Of a stretch of DNA of 64,000 bases, positions 1 to 8,473 are shown piece by piece. Within the stretch, counting starts at the first letter, position 1; every line of letters begins with the position of its first letter. The stretch comes from Actinoplanes italicus (GTDB lineage Bacteria; Actinomycetota; Actinomycetes; Mycobacteriales; Micromonosporaceae): the NCBI RefSeq assembly GCF_003001815.1, contig NZ_PVMZ01000019.1, forward strand, positions 1 to 64,000, given 5' to 3'. The notes beneath the pieces are model-generated. The model was not told where the DNA came from. It saw only the letters and a list, made by a program, of their open reading frames with translations, and made no database searches. Position numbers and translations under genes: made by a program.

Positions 1-95
1 TGTCCGCGGTCGCGTACACCGAGGCCGACAAGATGCTCCTGCTCGGCCCGGCGCTCGCGATCACCGACCAGAACGTCGACCAGTTCAACTACTGA
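1..95 (+). CDS. C-terminal end of a protein, probably a sugar ABC transporter substrate-binding protein (partial)
   Basis: An open frame enters from outside the window and ends at TGA 93-95, giving about 30 residues that finish ITDQNVDQFNY. Ribose-type (Peripla_BP_4) substrate-binding proteins often end with a short 'lvTkeNVdqf'-like segment, and a LacI-type regulator follows 57 nt downstream. Both fit a sugar-uptake gene, but the fragment is too short to prove it. Only the reading frame and stop are seen directly; the function is inference. Confidence 0.4.
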   Translation, partial: SAVAYTEADKMLLLGPALAITDQNVDQFNY

Positions 96-152
96 CGAAC
101 GGCCGCTCGTTATGCTGGCGCGGCAACAGGCGCCAGTGGAGGAGTGGATCGG

Positions 153-1133
153 GTGCGCACGACCGTGCAGGATGTCGCGCGTGCGGCCGGTGTCTCGGTG
201 TCGACGGTCTCCCGTGCGCTGACCGGCGGCAGCGTCAGCCCGGCCACCCGCGAAGCCGTCGTCGCCGTCGCGCACCGGCTCGGCTACCAGCCCAACCGGG
301 CCGCCCGGGGACTCATCACCGGGCGTACCGGAAACCTGGGGCTGATCGTCCCGGACCTGCGTAATCCCTTCTTCGCCGACGTGGCGAAGGGCGTGACCGC
401 GCGGGCCCGGGCCGTCGACTGCGGAGTCTTCATCAGCGACACCGACGAGGACCCCGTCGCCGAACTCGAGGCGATCGCGACACTGCGGCACAACACCGAC
501 GGCATCCTGCTCTGCTCCCCGCGAGCCAAGGACGCCGAGTTGCTCGCCGCCGCCGACCCGCAGAACACGGTCCTGCTGCACCGCCGGGTACCCGGGTTGT
601 CGTCCGTGGTGGCGGACATCGTCGACGGCACCCGCCAGGCGGTGCAGCACCTTCGGGCACTCGGGCACCGGCGTATCGCGTACGTTTCCGGCCCCGAGGA
701 CTCCTGGGCGACCCGGCAGCGCCTCGCCGGACTGGCCACCTTCGACGGCGACGACCTGGAGATCCTGCCGATCGGCTCGGTAGCACCGACCTTCGACGGC
801 GGCGTCCTCGCCGGCGACCTGGTGCTGGCCGCTCCCGCCACCGCGGTCCTGGCCTACAACGACCTGGTGGCCATGGGTCTGCTGCACCGCCTGGCGGCCC
901 GCGGCGCGGTCGTGCCCGACCGGCTGAGCGTCGTCGGCTACGACGACGTGAGCCTCGCCGGCATGAGCCACCCTCCCCTGACCAGCGTCTCCGTCCCCAA
1001 GGACCGGGCCGGCGCGATCGGCCTCGACCTGCTGCTGGGCCGGGCCGGCAGCATGACCGCCGCCCAGGGTGCCGAGGTCATCCTCCCCACGACCCTGGTC
1101 GTCCGCGCCTCCTCCGGCGAGCCTCCCGCCTGA
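153..1133 (+). CDS. LacI family transcriptional regulator
   Basis: DNA-binding regulator with an N-terminal helix-turn-helix (TTVQDVARAAGVSVSTVSRA, the first 25 residues), a hinge region (YQPNRAARGL) and a periplasmic-binding-protein-like effector domain. The motif VVGYDDVSLAGMSHPPLTSV near the C-terminus is typical of the family. GTG 153 is preferred because GGAGGA at 138-143 lies 9 nt upstream. A GTG at 144 is in frame but directly abuts that Shine-Dalgarno sequence. At 326 aa it has the usual family length. It most likely controls the sugar gene ending at 95, which is inferred from position only. Effector unknown. Confidence 0.93.
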   Translation: MRTTVQDVARAAGVSVSTVSRALTGGSVSPATREAVVAVAHRLGYQPNRAARGLITGRTGNLGLIVPDLRNPFFADVAKGVTARARAVDCGVFISDTDEDPVAELEAIATLRHNTDGILLCSPRAKDAELLAAADPQNTVLLHRRVPGLSSVVADIVDGTRQAVQHLRALGHRRIAYVSGPEDSWATRQRLAGLATFDGDDLEILPIGSVAPTFDGGVLAGDLVLAAPATAVLAYNDLVAMGLLHRLAARGAVVPDRLSVVGYDDVSLAGMSHPPLTSVSVPKDRAGAIGLDLLLGRAGSMTAAQGAEVILPTTLVVRASSGEPPA

Positions 1134-1175
1134 CCACTCCCGTCACCCGTCCTCGCCGCCGCCCATCAATGGACG

Positions 1176-1222
1176 GATCTCGTGAGGTTCGGCCGCCATC
1201 TCGACCCGAACCTCACAAGATC
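1176..1222. terminator. Bidirectional hairpin terminator between convergent genes
   Basis: A 17-bp inverted repeat (GATCTCGTGAGGTTCGG, 1176-1192, against CCGAACCTCACAAGATC, 1206-1222) has one mismatch and a 13-nt loop. It sits between the LacI gene (+) and the kinase gene (-), where a shared terminator is expected. No U-tract follows, as is common in actinobacteria. Confidence 0.75.
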
Positions 1223-1279
1223 TGTGGGGCTGCCACGACACGGCCCCTCCCGCGACGATGACCTGTGCTCCGAGGCTCT

Positions 1280-1723
1280 CTAGCCGGTGAGTAACCGTTC
1301 GACGGAGTCGGCGAGTTCCCCCACCGTACGGCGGCCGTCGAGTTCGGTTGTCGCACCACGGCGGAGCAGGGGCTCGACCTCGTCCAGGTAACGCTTGATC
1401 TCTGCTTGCTGTTCGGCGGTCTTGCCGTAGGGATTGTTCGCTCGGTTCGCGACGCGTTCGAGGAGGACGTCGAGGGGCGCGCTCAGCAGAACGACGTGAT
1501 CGAAGCGGTCGTAGAAGGTGCCCTGGTTGATCACGGTTCCGGAGACGACCACCTCGTCGCGATCATCCAGCAGGGCTGACATGCGGGGCTCGTCCCAGGT
1601 TCCGTCCGGCAGCGTCCAACCGTCGTAGTCGGTGTCGACGACGCGGTGGCCGCGACGCGACAGCTCCTCGAGCAGCGTGCTTTTCCCTGCGCCCGACATT
1701 CCCGTCACCAGTGCTCGCGTCAC
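1280..1723 (-). CDS. Small P-loop NTPase / kinase (AAA_18-like)
   Basis: 147-residue protein with an N-terminal Walker A motif GMSGAGKST (residues 8-16). A following acidic segment (VVDTDYDGW) resembles the substrate region of adenylate/shikimate-kinase-like proteins. The C-terminal half contains an arginine-rich lid-like stretch (LLERVANRANNPYGKT). It starts at GTG 1723. It is short for a named kinase family, and the phosphate acceptor cannot be read from sequence. Transcribed alone, convergent with the LacI gene. Confidence 0.8.
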   Translation of the reverse strand: MTRALVTGMSGAGKSTLLEELSRRGHRVVDTDYDGWTLPDGTWDEPRMSALLDDRDEVVVSGTVINQGTFYDRFDHVVLLSAPLDVLLERVANRANNPYGKTAEQQAEIKRYLDEVEPLLRRGATTELDGRRTVGELADSVERLLTG

Positions 1724-1982
1724 ACCGCCACCCTACTGATGACGATCATCTAGGGCCGTTCTTGGCGCCCGGCTGTGGGGCAGGGCTGCTTCCCGGGCCG
1801 GGAGGCGGCCACAGGCCACAGTTCGGTGATCGACAGGGGCGGTGAATGGGTGACCGGGGGTGGTCGCCTCAGCCCCGGCGGTCGCGTGGGGGCCCTTGAC
1901 CCGGCAGCCCCGCCGCGTGGGAGACACGGGACGGGGTTGCTGCGTTCGAGGGGGTGTTCCTTCCGTACCGTATAGATGGTTC

Positions 1983-3521
1983 TTAAGTGACCGCGCCCAG
2001 CTGCCACGGGATGAACTCGTCCCGGCCGAGGTCCAGGTCCTCGCTGCACGTCTCCTGGCCGGAGGCGACCGCGAGGATGGCCTCGAAGATCCGGTCGCCG
2101 GCCTCGGTGATGGTGAGCGAGCCGGTGACGATGCCGCCCGTGTCGAGGTCCATGTCCTCGCTCATCCGCTGGTAGGTCTCCGTGTTGGTGGCGACCTTCA
2201 GCACCGGCGCCGGCTTGCCGCCCAGCACCGAGCCGCGGCCGGTGGTGAAGACGACCACGGTGGCGCCGCCCGCGACCAGGCCGGTGACCGAGACCGGGTC
2301 GTAGCCGGGGGTGTCCATGAAGGTGAAACCACTGTCGGTGATCGGTTCGGCGTACTCGTAGACGGCGTTCAGCGGTGCGGAACCGCCCTTGGCCACGGCT
2401 CCGAGCGACTTCTCCAGGATCGTGGTGAGACCGCCGGCCTTGTTGCCGGGGGACGGGTTGTTGTCGAGGGTGCCGCCGCCGGCCTCGACGTACCGGTGCC
2501 ACCAGGCGATCCTGTCGAGCAGCTTCTGGCCGACCTCCTTGCTGACCGCGCGGCGGGTGAGCAGGTGCTCGGCGCCGAAGACCTCGGGAGTCTCGGCCAG
2601 TACGGTGGTGGCGCCCTGGGCGACGAGCAGGTCGGAGGCGTGGCCGAGCGCCGGATTGGCGGTGATGCCGGAGTACCCGTCGGAGCCCCCGCAGTTGAGG
2701 CCGACCACGAGTTTCGAGGCGGGGAAGGTCTCGCGGCGGCGTTCGTTGAGGCGTTCCAGGAGGGTACGCACGACCGCCGTGCCCGCCCGCACGGTGGCGC
2801 GCACGCCGCCGGTGTCCTGGATGGTGAGCCGCTCGACGACGGTGTCGGAGTTCTCGGGAAGGCCGGCGAGCAGCGTGTCCACGCCGATCATCTCGCAGCC
2901 CAGCCCGAGGACCAGGATGCCGCCGATGTTGGGATGGTTCGCGTACCCGCGCAGCGTGCGCAGCAGGATCTGACCGCCCTCGCTGGCAGGGACCATGCCG
3001 CAGCCGGAGTCGTGGGCGAGCGCGACCACCCCGTCGACGTTCGGGTAGATGTCCATGATCGGGCCGCGGAACTGGTCGGCGATCATCCGGGCCGTCGACG
3101 CCGAGCAGTTCACCGACGTGACGATGCCGATGTAGTTGCGGGTGCCGACCCTGCCGTCGGAGCGCCGGTAGCCCTGGAACGTGCGCATGCCGCCAGTGGC
3201 CGGCGGGATCGGGGTGACGGCGGTGCCGAACTCGTACTCGTGGTCGACCGCGGCCATTCCCAGGTTGTGCGCGTGCACGTGGTCGCCGGCCCGCACCGCG
3301 GTCGTGGTCCGGCCGATGACCTGCCCGTACTTGTGGATCGGCGCGTTCTCGTCCAGGTCGTGCACCGCGATCTTGTGCCCGCGCGGCACGGTGGTCAGCA
3401 CGGTCAGCTCCCGGCCGCCGTGCCGCAGCACCTCCCCGGCCGTCAGCTCGCGGGTCGCCACCGCGACGTCGTCGTGCTCGCGCAGCAGCAGGGCCACCTC
3501 GCGCAGGTCAGGTTCCGGCAT
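1983..3521 (-). CDS. uxaA: Altronate dehydratase (UxaA family)
   Basis: 512-residue member of the UxaA/GarD family, which dehydrates D-altronate to 2-keto-3-deoxygluconate in hexuronate breakdown. An N-terminal SAF-like segment (about residues 1-95, with GHKIAV and DENAPIHKYG) precedes the large domain. That domain begins GYRRSDGRVGTRNYIG and carries CSAS, HDSGCGM, GLGCEMIG and GLNCGGSDGYSGITANPALG, typical metal-site cysteine motifs. Length fits full UxaA. The start is ATG 3521; the frame stays open upstream but that part is unlike the family. No uxaB, uxaC or kdg gene is nearby, so the exact substrate (altronate or a related sugar acid) is not certain. Confidence 0.9.
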   Translation of the reverse strand: MPEPDLREVALLLREHDDVAVATRELTAGEVLRHGGRELTVLTTVPRGHKIAVHDLDENAPIHKYGQVIGRTTTAVRAGDHVHAHNLGMAAVDHEYEFGTAVTPIPPATGGMRTFQGYRRSDGRVGTRNYIGIVTSVNCSASTARMIADQFRGPIMDIYPNVDGVVALAHDSGCGMVPASEGGQILLRTLRGYANHPNIGGILVLGLGCEMIGVDTLLAGLPENSDTVVERLTIQDTGGVRATVRAGTAVVRTLLERLNERRRETFPASKLVVGLNCGGSDGYSGITANPALGHASDLLVAQGATTVLAETPEVFGAEHLLTRRAVSKEVGQKLLDRIAWWHRYVEAGGGTLDNNPSPGNKAGGLTTILEKSLGAVAKGGSAPLNAVYEYAEPITDSGFTFMDTPGYDPVSVTGLVAGGATVVVFTTGRGSVLGGKPAPVLKVATNTETYQRMSEDMDLDTGGIVTGSLTITEAGDRIFEAILAVASGQETCSEDLDLGRDEFIPWQLGAVT

Positions 3522-3540
3522 GGGGATTCCTTGACGTGTT

Positions 3541-3557
3541 GTGGGAACGTTTGCAAC
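3541..3557. promoter_or_regulatory. Possible LacI-type operator between uxaA and the CooC-like gene
   Basis: The 100-nt gap between these divergent genes contains GGGAACGTTTGCAACC, centred on AACGTT (3546-3551) with a central CG as in LacI/PurR-type operators. It lies about 20 nt upstream of the uxaA start. Symmetry is imperfect, so this is a weak call. Confidence 0.35.
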
Positions 3558-3621
3558 CGCCATCCTGACACGCTCGGGGGTATGGCGGTACTTGCCCCGT
3601 GGCTCTGCCATCCTTATCTTC

Positions 3622-4554
3622 ATGCAAATGAAAATCGCTTTCACTGGCAAGGGTGGCAGTGGGAAGAGCACCCTCGCGGCGCTGTTCGTGCAGCACCTGC
3701 GGGCGGCCGGGCACCGGGTCCTGGCCGTCGACGCCGACGTCAACGTGCACCTAGCGCCGCTGCTCGGGGTGACCGCGCGCGCCGAGGACGCGCTGTCGCA
3801 CCCGGACAACGCGCGAAAGGTGCGCACGCACCTGCTCGGCACCAACCCGCTGATCGACGGACCGGACCACTTCGTGGCGACCACGCCGCCGGGGCCGGGC
3901 TCGCGCCTGGTCACGCTGGAGGCGGGCGACCCGGTGCTGGCCGGGCACGCGACCGCGCTCGACGAGCGGGTCCACGTCATGCACGTCGGCACCTACGAGC
4001 CCGGGGACATCGGCACCGGCTGCTACCACGGGCACCTGGCGATCCTGGAGAACCTGCTCTCGCACCTCGACCCGGCGGACGACGGCTGGGTGGTCTGCGA
4101 CATGGTGGCCGGCACCGACGCCTTCGCGAACTCGCTGCACGCCCAGTTCGACGTGATCGTGGTGGTGGCCGAGCCGACGCCGGAGTCGGTGTCGGTGGCG
4201 CGGCGTTACCGGGAGCTGGCCGATGCGGCCGGTGTCCTGGACGCGGTCGCGATCGTCGGCAACAAGGTCGCCGACCGGTTCGACCTCGAGTACCTGGAAC
4301 GGGAACTGGGCGTCGAGCCGATCGCGGTGCTCGGCGCGCAGACCGGGCTGCGGCGCGCGCGGCAGGCCGGGACGCCGCCGCGGCCGGAGGACCTGGACGA
4401 CGCCTCCGCACTGACGCGCATCGCCGACCATGCGGCGGTCCGGTCACTGTCCGCGGTGGATCGGCAGGATTTGATGCGTACGCTCCACCTGCGCATGGCC
4501 GGCAAGGGCTGGGTCCGCGCCGCCCACGGCGACGTGTCGACCCAACTGGTGTGA
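3622..4554 (+). CDS. CooC-like MinD/ParA-type ATPase
   Basis: 310-residue P-loop ATPase that starts MQMKIAFTGKGGSGKST. It has the deviant Walker A (KGGxGKST) of the SIMIBI/MinD class, then LAVDADVNVHLAPLLG and GCYHGHLAILENLLSHL, as in CooC-type proteins (carbon-monoxide-dehydrogenase nickel-insertion ATPases). A later block VCDMVAGTDAFANSLHAQFDVIVVVAEPTPESV matches the family's Walker B and switch region. No CO dehydrogenase or nickel enzyme is in the window, so the client is unknown. ATG 3628 is an alternative start. Divergent from uxaA. Confidence 0.82.
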   Translation: MQMKIAFTGKGGSGKSTLAALFVQHLRAAGHRVLAVDADVNVHLAPLLGVTARAEDALSHPDNARKVRTHLLGTNPLIDGPDHFVATTPPGPGSRLVTLEAGDPVLAGHATALDERVHVMHVGTYEPGDIGTGCYHGHLAILENLLSHLDPADDGWVVCDMVAGTDAFANSLHAQFDVIVVVAEPTPESVSVARRYRELADAAGVLDAVAIVGNKVADRFDLEYLERELGVEPIAVLGAQTGLRRARQAGTPPRPEDLDDASALTRIADHAAVRSLSAVDRQDLMRTLHLRMAGKGWVRAAHGDVSTQLV

Positions 4555-4558
4555 TCGT

Positions 4559-4590
4559 CGCGGCGCCGCCCCGGCAGGAGCGGCGCCGCG
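4559..4590. terminator. Hairpin terminator between convergent genes
   Basis: GCGGCGCCGC at 4560-4569 recurs at 4580-4589. The unit is self-complementary, so the two copies can pair across a 10-nt loop. It lies between the ATPase stop (4554) and the convergent hydrolase stop (4597). Confidence 0.6.
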
Positions 4591-4596
4591 CCCCGC

Positions 4597-5553
4597 TCAG
4601 TTGCCGCTGAGCGTCTGGATCACGCCGTCGGCCAGCAGGCTCTGGTAATAGGCGCCGCCCGGGTAATAGGAACCCTCGCCGGAGGCCCAGTTCACGGCGA
4701 GGGTCTGCAGCGCCGCGACGTTGGCCGCCTGCGAGGTGCCGGCGGTCAGCGTGCAGAGCACGTTGGTGCTGGCGCCCTCGGCGTCACAGTGCGAGCCGGT
4801 GGTCAGCCGGACACCGAGGAACGGCCGGTCGAGGGTGCCGGTCAGTTCGACGGTGCCGCTCGCGTCGCTGTTGGCCAGGTACGGCGGTGACGAGATGGTG
4901 AGGATCGGCAGCGAGGTGCCGGCCAGTCCGTTCAGCCCGCTCGCCATGTTGTTGCCGAAGATCGACTTCACCGGATCGAGCAGCTGCAGGTGCTGGACGT
5001 TCGCGAAGGCGGCCGGATGGGCGGTGCGCAGCCGGTTGGCGATGTAGGTGACGGCCTCGCCGCCGGCCGAGTGCCCCGCCAGCACGTACCTGGACGGCAG
5101 GGTGCTGCCGGACCGCCCGGCCTTGGCGGCGGCCGCGGCGTAGCTCCTGGCCAGCGCGCCCGACGGGTTGGCGGCGTCGCCGATCCAGGTAGCGACGCTG
5201 TTCAGGAAGGCCGTGTTGTTGCCGAGGTTGTTGACCGTGCAGCCGTAGATGTCGGCGGACGGCAGGGTCGGCGCGACGACCAGATATCCGGCGGCCTGGT
5301 ACTTCCGGGCCAGGTCGGCCACGTTGTCGTTGGCGCGGGAGAAGCCGTGCTGCAGATACACCAGGGCCTTGGGGCTCGTGGTGGCCGGGAAGTACCAGTC
5401 GGCGTCCGGCTTGTAGGTGTAGATCCAGCAGGGCACCGAGATGCTGCCGTCCACCTCGGCGGCGGTGGCGGCGTTCGCGGTCGAGGGGGCGGCTACGAGG
5501 ACGCTCGCGGATATCACGAGCGTGGCGAGGGCATGGCGAAGGGACAGAGACAC
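4597..5553 (-). CDS. Secreted alpha/beta hydrolase (lipase/cutinase-like)
   Basis: 318-residue exported protein. A signal peptide is visible (hydrophobic core LATLVISASVLVAA, likely cleavage near ANA-A at about residue 29). The mature part carries an oxyanion-type YLQHGF at about 66-71 and the nucleophile elbow GHSAGG (160-165, Ser162). This is the alpha/beta-hydrolase arrangement of chlorophyllase/PET-hydrolase-like lipases. Several cysteines (PCW, YGC, SHC, VLC) could form disulfides outside the cell. Single gene; substrate unknown. Confidence 0.85.
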   Translation of the reverse strand: MSLSLRHALATLVISASVLVAAPSTANAATAAEVDGSISVPCWIYTYKPDADWYFPATTSPKALVYLQHGFSRANDNVADLARKYQAAGYLVVAPTLPSADIYGCTVNNLGNNTAFLNSVATWIGDAANPSGALARSYAAAAAKAGRSGSTLPSRYVLAGHSAGGEAVTYIANRLRTAHPAAFANVQHLQLLDPVKSIFGNNMASGLNGLAGTSLPILTISSPPYLANSDASGTVELTGTLDRPFLGVRLTTGSHCDAEGASTNVLCTLTAGTSQAANVAALQTLAVNWASGEGSYYPGGAYYQSLLADGVIQTLSGN

Positions 5554-5716
5554 GGGACCTCCAGGGGTGTCCGTAACGCTCTCCGAAACAGTGTTTCCAT
5601 TAGCCGTGGTCGATGATGAACTGTCAACCGTTTGAGTCGCCCCAACCGGAGAAATGTGAACACCAGCGGCCGATTACGATGTGCCGCGATCTCTTTGGCG
5701 GCTGAGACGAGGCGAC

Positions 5717-6400
5717 ATGCGGTGGTTCCGGTTCGGGGCGGGTAAGCGACAGGCCGAGCGGGACCCCGGCCGCCAACAGGAGCTCTACCGGGCACTGCGG
5801 GAGCGGTTCGGCGGGCACGTGCCCGGGCGCTTCGCCGACCAGGCGGCCGCGGGCGCGGCGATGCTCGACGGCGACGACGGGATCATCGTCGCGGCGGTGG
5901 TGCTGCGCGAGTACGCCGACGCCGCCTACGCGGCCACCGTGGCGCAGGGCTTCCAGACCGAACGCCACGACTACCGGTGGACCTGGCAGCACGCCGGACC
6001 GCGGCTCCGGTCACCGTTGTCGGCGATGCCGGGCGGGCTTCATCCGTACGTCCATGTCGCGGCCGCCGCGGCCGTGGTCGCCACCCGGGCCAAGCAGGTC
6101 GTACGGGTGACCGCCGCCGAGCCGGTGCTGAGCCACGTGCTGGAGATCCTCGACCTGGTCACGTCCGGCTGGGAGTACGGCGGCGTGGCGCCCGACGCCG
6201 ACGGTGCCTCGCTGGCGGCCGGGCTGATCGCGGCCGCGCGGGACCTGCGCAACGCGATGCCGGACGCGCCGCCGCTTCCGCCCGGCATCCGCGATCAGAT
6301 GCGCCGCAACAACACCGTCGACGTCTGGGACCCGGCCGCCAACAGGATCGTGGGCGGCTTCAACCCGGGCCGCACCATGCGCGAGGCCCTGCTCGCCTAG
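5717..6400 (+). CDS. Protein of unknown function
   Basis: 227 residues starting MRWFRFGAGKRQAERDP; ATG 5681 is in frame 12 codons upstream. ACGAGG lies 6-11 nt before 5717, which favours the shorter form. The protein is soluble and rich in alanine and arginine, with no signal peptide. A central segment (HPYVHVAAAAAVVATRAKQVVRVTA) and a C-terminus with MRRNNTVDVWDPAANRIVGGFNPGRTM are its most distinctive parts. No family recognised. A strong hairpin follows it. Confidence 0.75.
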   Translation: MRWFRFGAGKRQAERDPGRQQELYRALRERFGGHVPGRFADQAAAGAAMLDGDDGIIVAAVVLREYADAAYAATVAQGFQTERHDYRWTWQHAGPRLRSPLSAMPGGLHPYVHVAAAAAVVATRAKQVVRVTAAEPVLSHVLEILDLVTSGWEYGGVAPDADGASLAAGLIAAARDLRNAMPDAPPLPPGIRDQMRRNNTVDVWDPAANRIVGGFNPGRTMREALLA

Positions 6401-6403
6401 GCC

Positions 6404-6458
6404 CGGCTGTGTCACACCGCTGTCTCGGGCCCGCCGAGACAGCAGTACGACACAGCCG
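6404..6458. terminator. Nested hairpin terminator
   Basis: The outer stem CGGCTGTGTC (6404-6413) pairs with GACACAGCCG (6449-6458). An inner stem GCTGTCTCGG pairs with CCGAGACAGC across a short GCCCG loop. It lies between the unknown-function gene and the convergent NAD-kinase-like gene, so it can serve both strands. Confidence 0.8.
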
Positions 6459-6465
6459 GTGGTGG

Positions 6466-7350
6466 TCAGGCGAGGCGCAGCTTGCGGGCGGCCACGCCGA
6501 TGCGCAGGCGCTGGCCCCAGGACAGCTCCAGGGCGTCGGTCTCCAGGCCGTCGGCGAAGACGACCAGACGCTCGGACTCGCTGGTCAGCTCCAGCTCGGC
6601 GCCGGCGGTGAGCAGGCCCGCGGTCCGGGTGACACCGGTCGCGGGGGAGGGCCACGCCTCCCGGACGAACCAGCACAGCGCCGGCTCGTCAGGAGCGGGC
6701 AGCGCCGGGGCCGCGGCGCGTTCGCGGGCGATCGAGGCGCACCAGCCGGTCGCTCCGGTGCCCGTGCCGGCGATCAGCCCGGAAGACGACTGCCGTTCAC
6801 GTGCGCCCTCGGGTGTGGACAGCACGTATCGTGCCGACTGGTGGCCGGCGTGTCCCACATAGACCTCGTTGAGGCCGTAGAGCTCCTGGCCGTCGTCGAG
6901 CCGGGCCACCACCATGGTCCGCTCCCGGGCGTCCCGGCCGGTGGTGCCGAGCAGGGTGGCGACCGCACCCGCCCGGTGCCGGGCCAGTACGCCGGGGTTG
7001 CGGCCGGGCTCGGGGTCGACGCCGATGACGGGCTGTCCGTCCAGATACTTCGCCACGTTGGCCACCAGGCCGTCCTGACCGACCGCGATGATCACGTCCT
7101 CCGGAGCGAACAGGAACCGTGGCAGGTCCGCGCGCTCCACGTGCCCGCGCCGCCAGTCGGCCGGGACGGCCGTGCCCACCTCGGTGAGCGCCGCCTTCAA
7201 CGCCTCATGCCGGACGGTCACCTCGTCGAGGTCGCGGCCCCGCTGGCGCAGGAAATACGCCGCGGCACCGAGCGTGCCGTGCCGGGCGAGCAGCTCGTCG
7301 AGCTCGCTGCGCCGCGACACGATCACGATCCGCGGGGTCAGGGTGCTCAC
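6466..7350 (-). CDS. NAD kinase-like (ATP-NAD kinase fold) protein with altered motifs
   Basis: 294 residues with the layout of ATP-NAD kinases. A loop VGQDGLVANVAKYL (90-103) stands where kinases have GGDGT, followed by PVIGVDPEPGRNPGVL, the conserved NE pair (161-162, GLNEVYVGHAGHQSARY) and GLIAGTGTGATGW (191-203) in place of the TPTGSTAY loop. The changed GGDG and TPTGSTAY motifs suggest altered nucleotide binding, or a binding rather than kinase role. GTG start at 7350 overlaps the SPFH stop (GTGA), so the two form a translationally coupled operon. It is downstream of NrtR-type operators, which fits a role in NAD metabolism. Confidence 0.75.
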   Translation of the reverse strand: MSTLTPRIVIVSRRSELDELLARHGTLGAAAYFLRQRGRDLDEVTVRHEALKAALTEVGTAVPADWRRGHVERADLPRFLFAPEDVIIAVGQDGLVANVAKYLDGQPVIGVDPEPGRNPGVLARHRAGAVATLLGTTGRDARERTMVVARLDDGQELYGLNEVYVGHAGHQSARYVLSTPEGARERQSSSGLIAGTGTGATGWCASIARERAAAPALPAPDEPALCWFVREAWPSPATGVTRTAGLLTAGAELELTSESERLVVFADGLETDALELSWGQRLRIGVAARKLRLA

Positions 7351-8405
7351 TTGCCGAGCCGCCCGGCCAGCTTGGTGAGCACGTCGGGGGTGACGGTCAG
7401 CTCGTTGATCTGTGGCAGCTGACCGGCCAGCTCGCGCAGCGCGAGAGCCTGCAGGACAGCCGGCGGCAGGTCACGGTAGGTGGCCATGCGCGCGGCCTCG
7501 GCCTCCGCCTCGGCCAGGCCCACGAGTCGGGCGCCGGCGGCGCGGGCCTCGTCGCGGACCCGGGTGGCCTCGGCCTCGCCGGCGGCGGCCCGCCTGGCCC
7601 GCTCGGTGGCCGCGATGCTGGCCACCTCCTTGCGGTCGGCGTCGGCCTTCGCCGCGACCAGCTGGGTCTCGGCGTCGAGCTCTGCCTCGCGGCGGGTGTT
7701 GGCACCGTGCTGCTCGACCAGCTCCTGCTGCCTGCGGGCCAGCTCGATCTTGCTCTGCAACTCGTTCTCGGCGATCTGCCGCTCCTGCTGGACGGCGTGC
7801 GCACGGCGGGCGTAGGTCGCCTTGTCGGCGTCCTGCTGCACCTGCTCACGGGTCGGTGTCTGCAGGGCCCGCTCCAGGTCGGGCTCCGGGCGGATCGCGA
7901 CGACCCGTGCGCTGACCACCGACACGCCGGTCTCGACCAGGCGCGGGTCGCTCGCGAGGGCGTCGGCGACCGACTGCCGGACCGGGGCGATGCCGGTGGT
8001 CAGCGCCTCGGCCAGCGGCAGCCGGGCCAGCACGTCGAGGGCGGGCTGCTGGGCCAGCTCGGCGAGCAGGGTGGCCACCTGGTCGAGCGGCTGGCCGCGC
8101 CAGCGACCCTTGTAGGGGTCGATGGAGAAGTCGAGACGGCCCGCGGCCGCTGACGGGTCACTGAACCGGTAGGTGACCGTGGCCTGCACGGTCACGTCGG
8201 CGAAGTCCTCGGTGCGGGCGTGGAACAGCAGCGGCAGCTCGCGGTCGTCGACCGGGACCTCGGACAGGACCGCGGTGAGCGGCCGATACCAGAACGAGAG
8301 CCCGGTGCCGGAGCGCTTCTCCCGGCCCTTCACGGTGTGGCTGACCCAGCTCGTCGGGGCGCCACGCAGGTGCCGGAGGTGGAGGCGGCGCGTCACGTCA
8401 GCCAT
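7347..8405 (-). CDS. SPFH/band-7 domain protein without a membrane anchor
   Basis: 352 residues. The N-terminal half (about 30-190) reads like an SPFH/prohibitin domain: VDDRELPLLFHARTEDFADVTVQATVTYRFSDPSAAA, then a segment ending DPRLVETGVSVVSARVVAIRPEPDLERALQTPTREQ. Residues about 195-310 form a long charged coiled coil rich in E, A, R and Q (KATYARRAHAVQQERQIAE and following). Unlike most stomatin/flotillin relatives it lacks an obvious N-terminal hydrophobic helix, so it may be cytosolic or recruited. Start ATG 8405 has GAAGGGA upstream. It is first in the operon with the NAD-kinase-like gene, reading away from the NrtR operators. Confidence 0.82.
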   Translation of the reverse strand: MADVTRRLHLRHLRGAPTSWVSHTVKGREKRSGTGLSFWYRPLTAVLSEVPVDDRELPLLFHARTEDFADVTVQATVTYRFSDPSAAAGRLDFSIDPYKGRWRGQPLDQVATLLAELAQQPALDVLARLPLAEALTTGIAPVRQSVADALASDPRLVETGVSVVSARVVAIRPEPDLERALQTPTREQVQQDADKATYARRAHAVQQERQIAENELQSKIELARRQQELVEQHGANTRREAELDAETQLVAAKADADRKEVASIAATERARRAAAGEAEATRVRDEARAAGARLVGLAEAEAEAARMATYRDLPPAVLQALALRELAGQLPQINELTVTPDVLTKLAGRLGK

Positions 8406-8418
8406 GTCGATCCCTTCG

Positions 8419-8473
8419 TTGTCGTCAACCTGACGATAAAGCCTGCACGCTATTATCGTCAACATGACGACAA
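8419..8473. promoter_or_regulatory. Two NrtR-type operators in the SPFH/nrtR divergent promoter; leaderless nrtR start
   Basis: Two near-identical 21-bp palindromes lie between the divergent genes. Site 1 is TTGTCGTCA-ACC-TGACGATAA (8419-8439); site 2 is TTATCGTCA-ACA-TGACGACAA (8453-8473). Their centres are 34 bp apart. Site 2 covers the ATG of nrtR (8464), so the protein should repress its own start. A TATTAT at 8451-8456 stands 7 nt before that ATG, which fits a leaderless nrtR transcript. The spaced TCGTCA/TGACGA arms resemble the TGTCA/TGACA-type boxes described for NrtR. Confidence 0.82.

Noticed and set aside
1860..4610. A 916-codon open frame on the + strand across the altronate dehydratase and ATPase genes
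   Set aside because: It lies antisense to uxaA and out of frame with the ATPase, has no domain, and is the usual GC-rich shadow frame.
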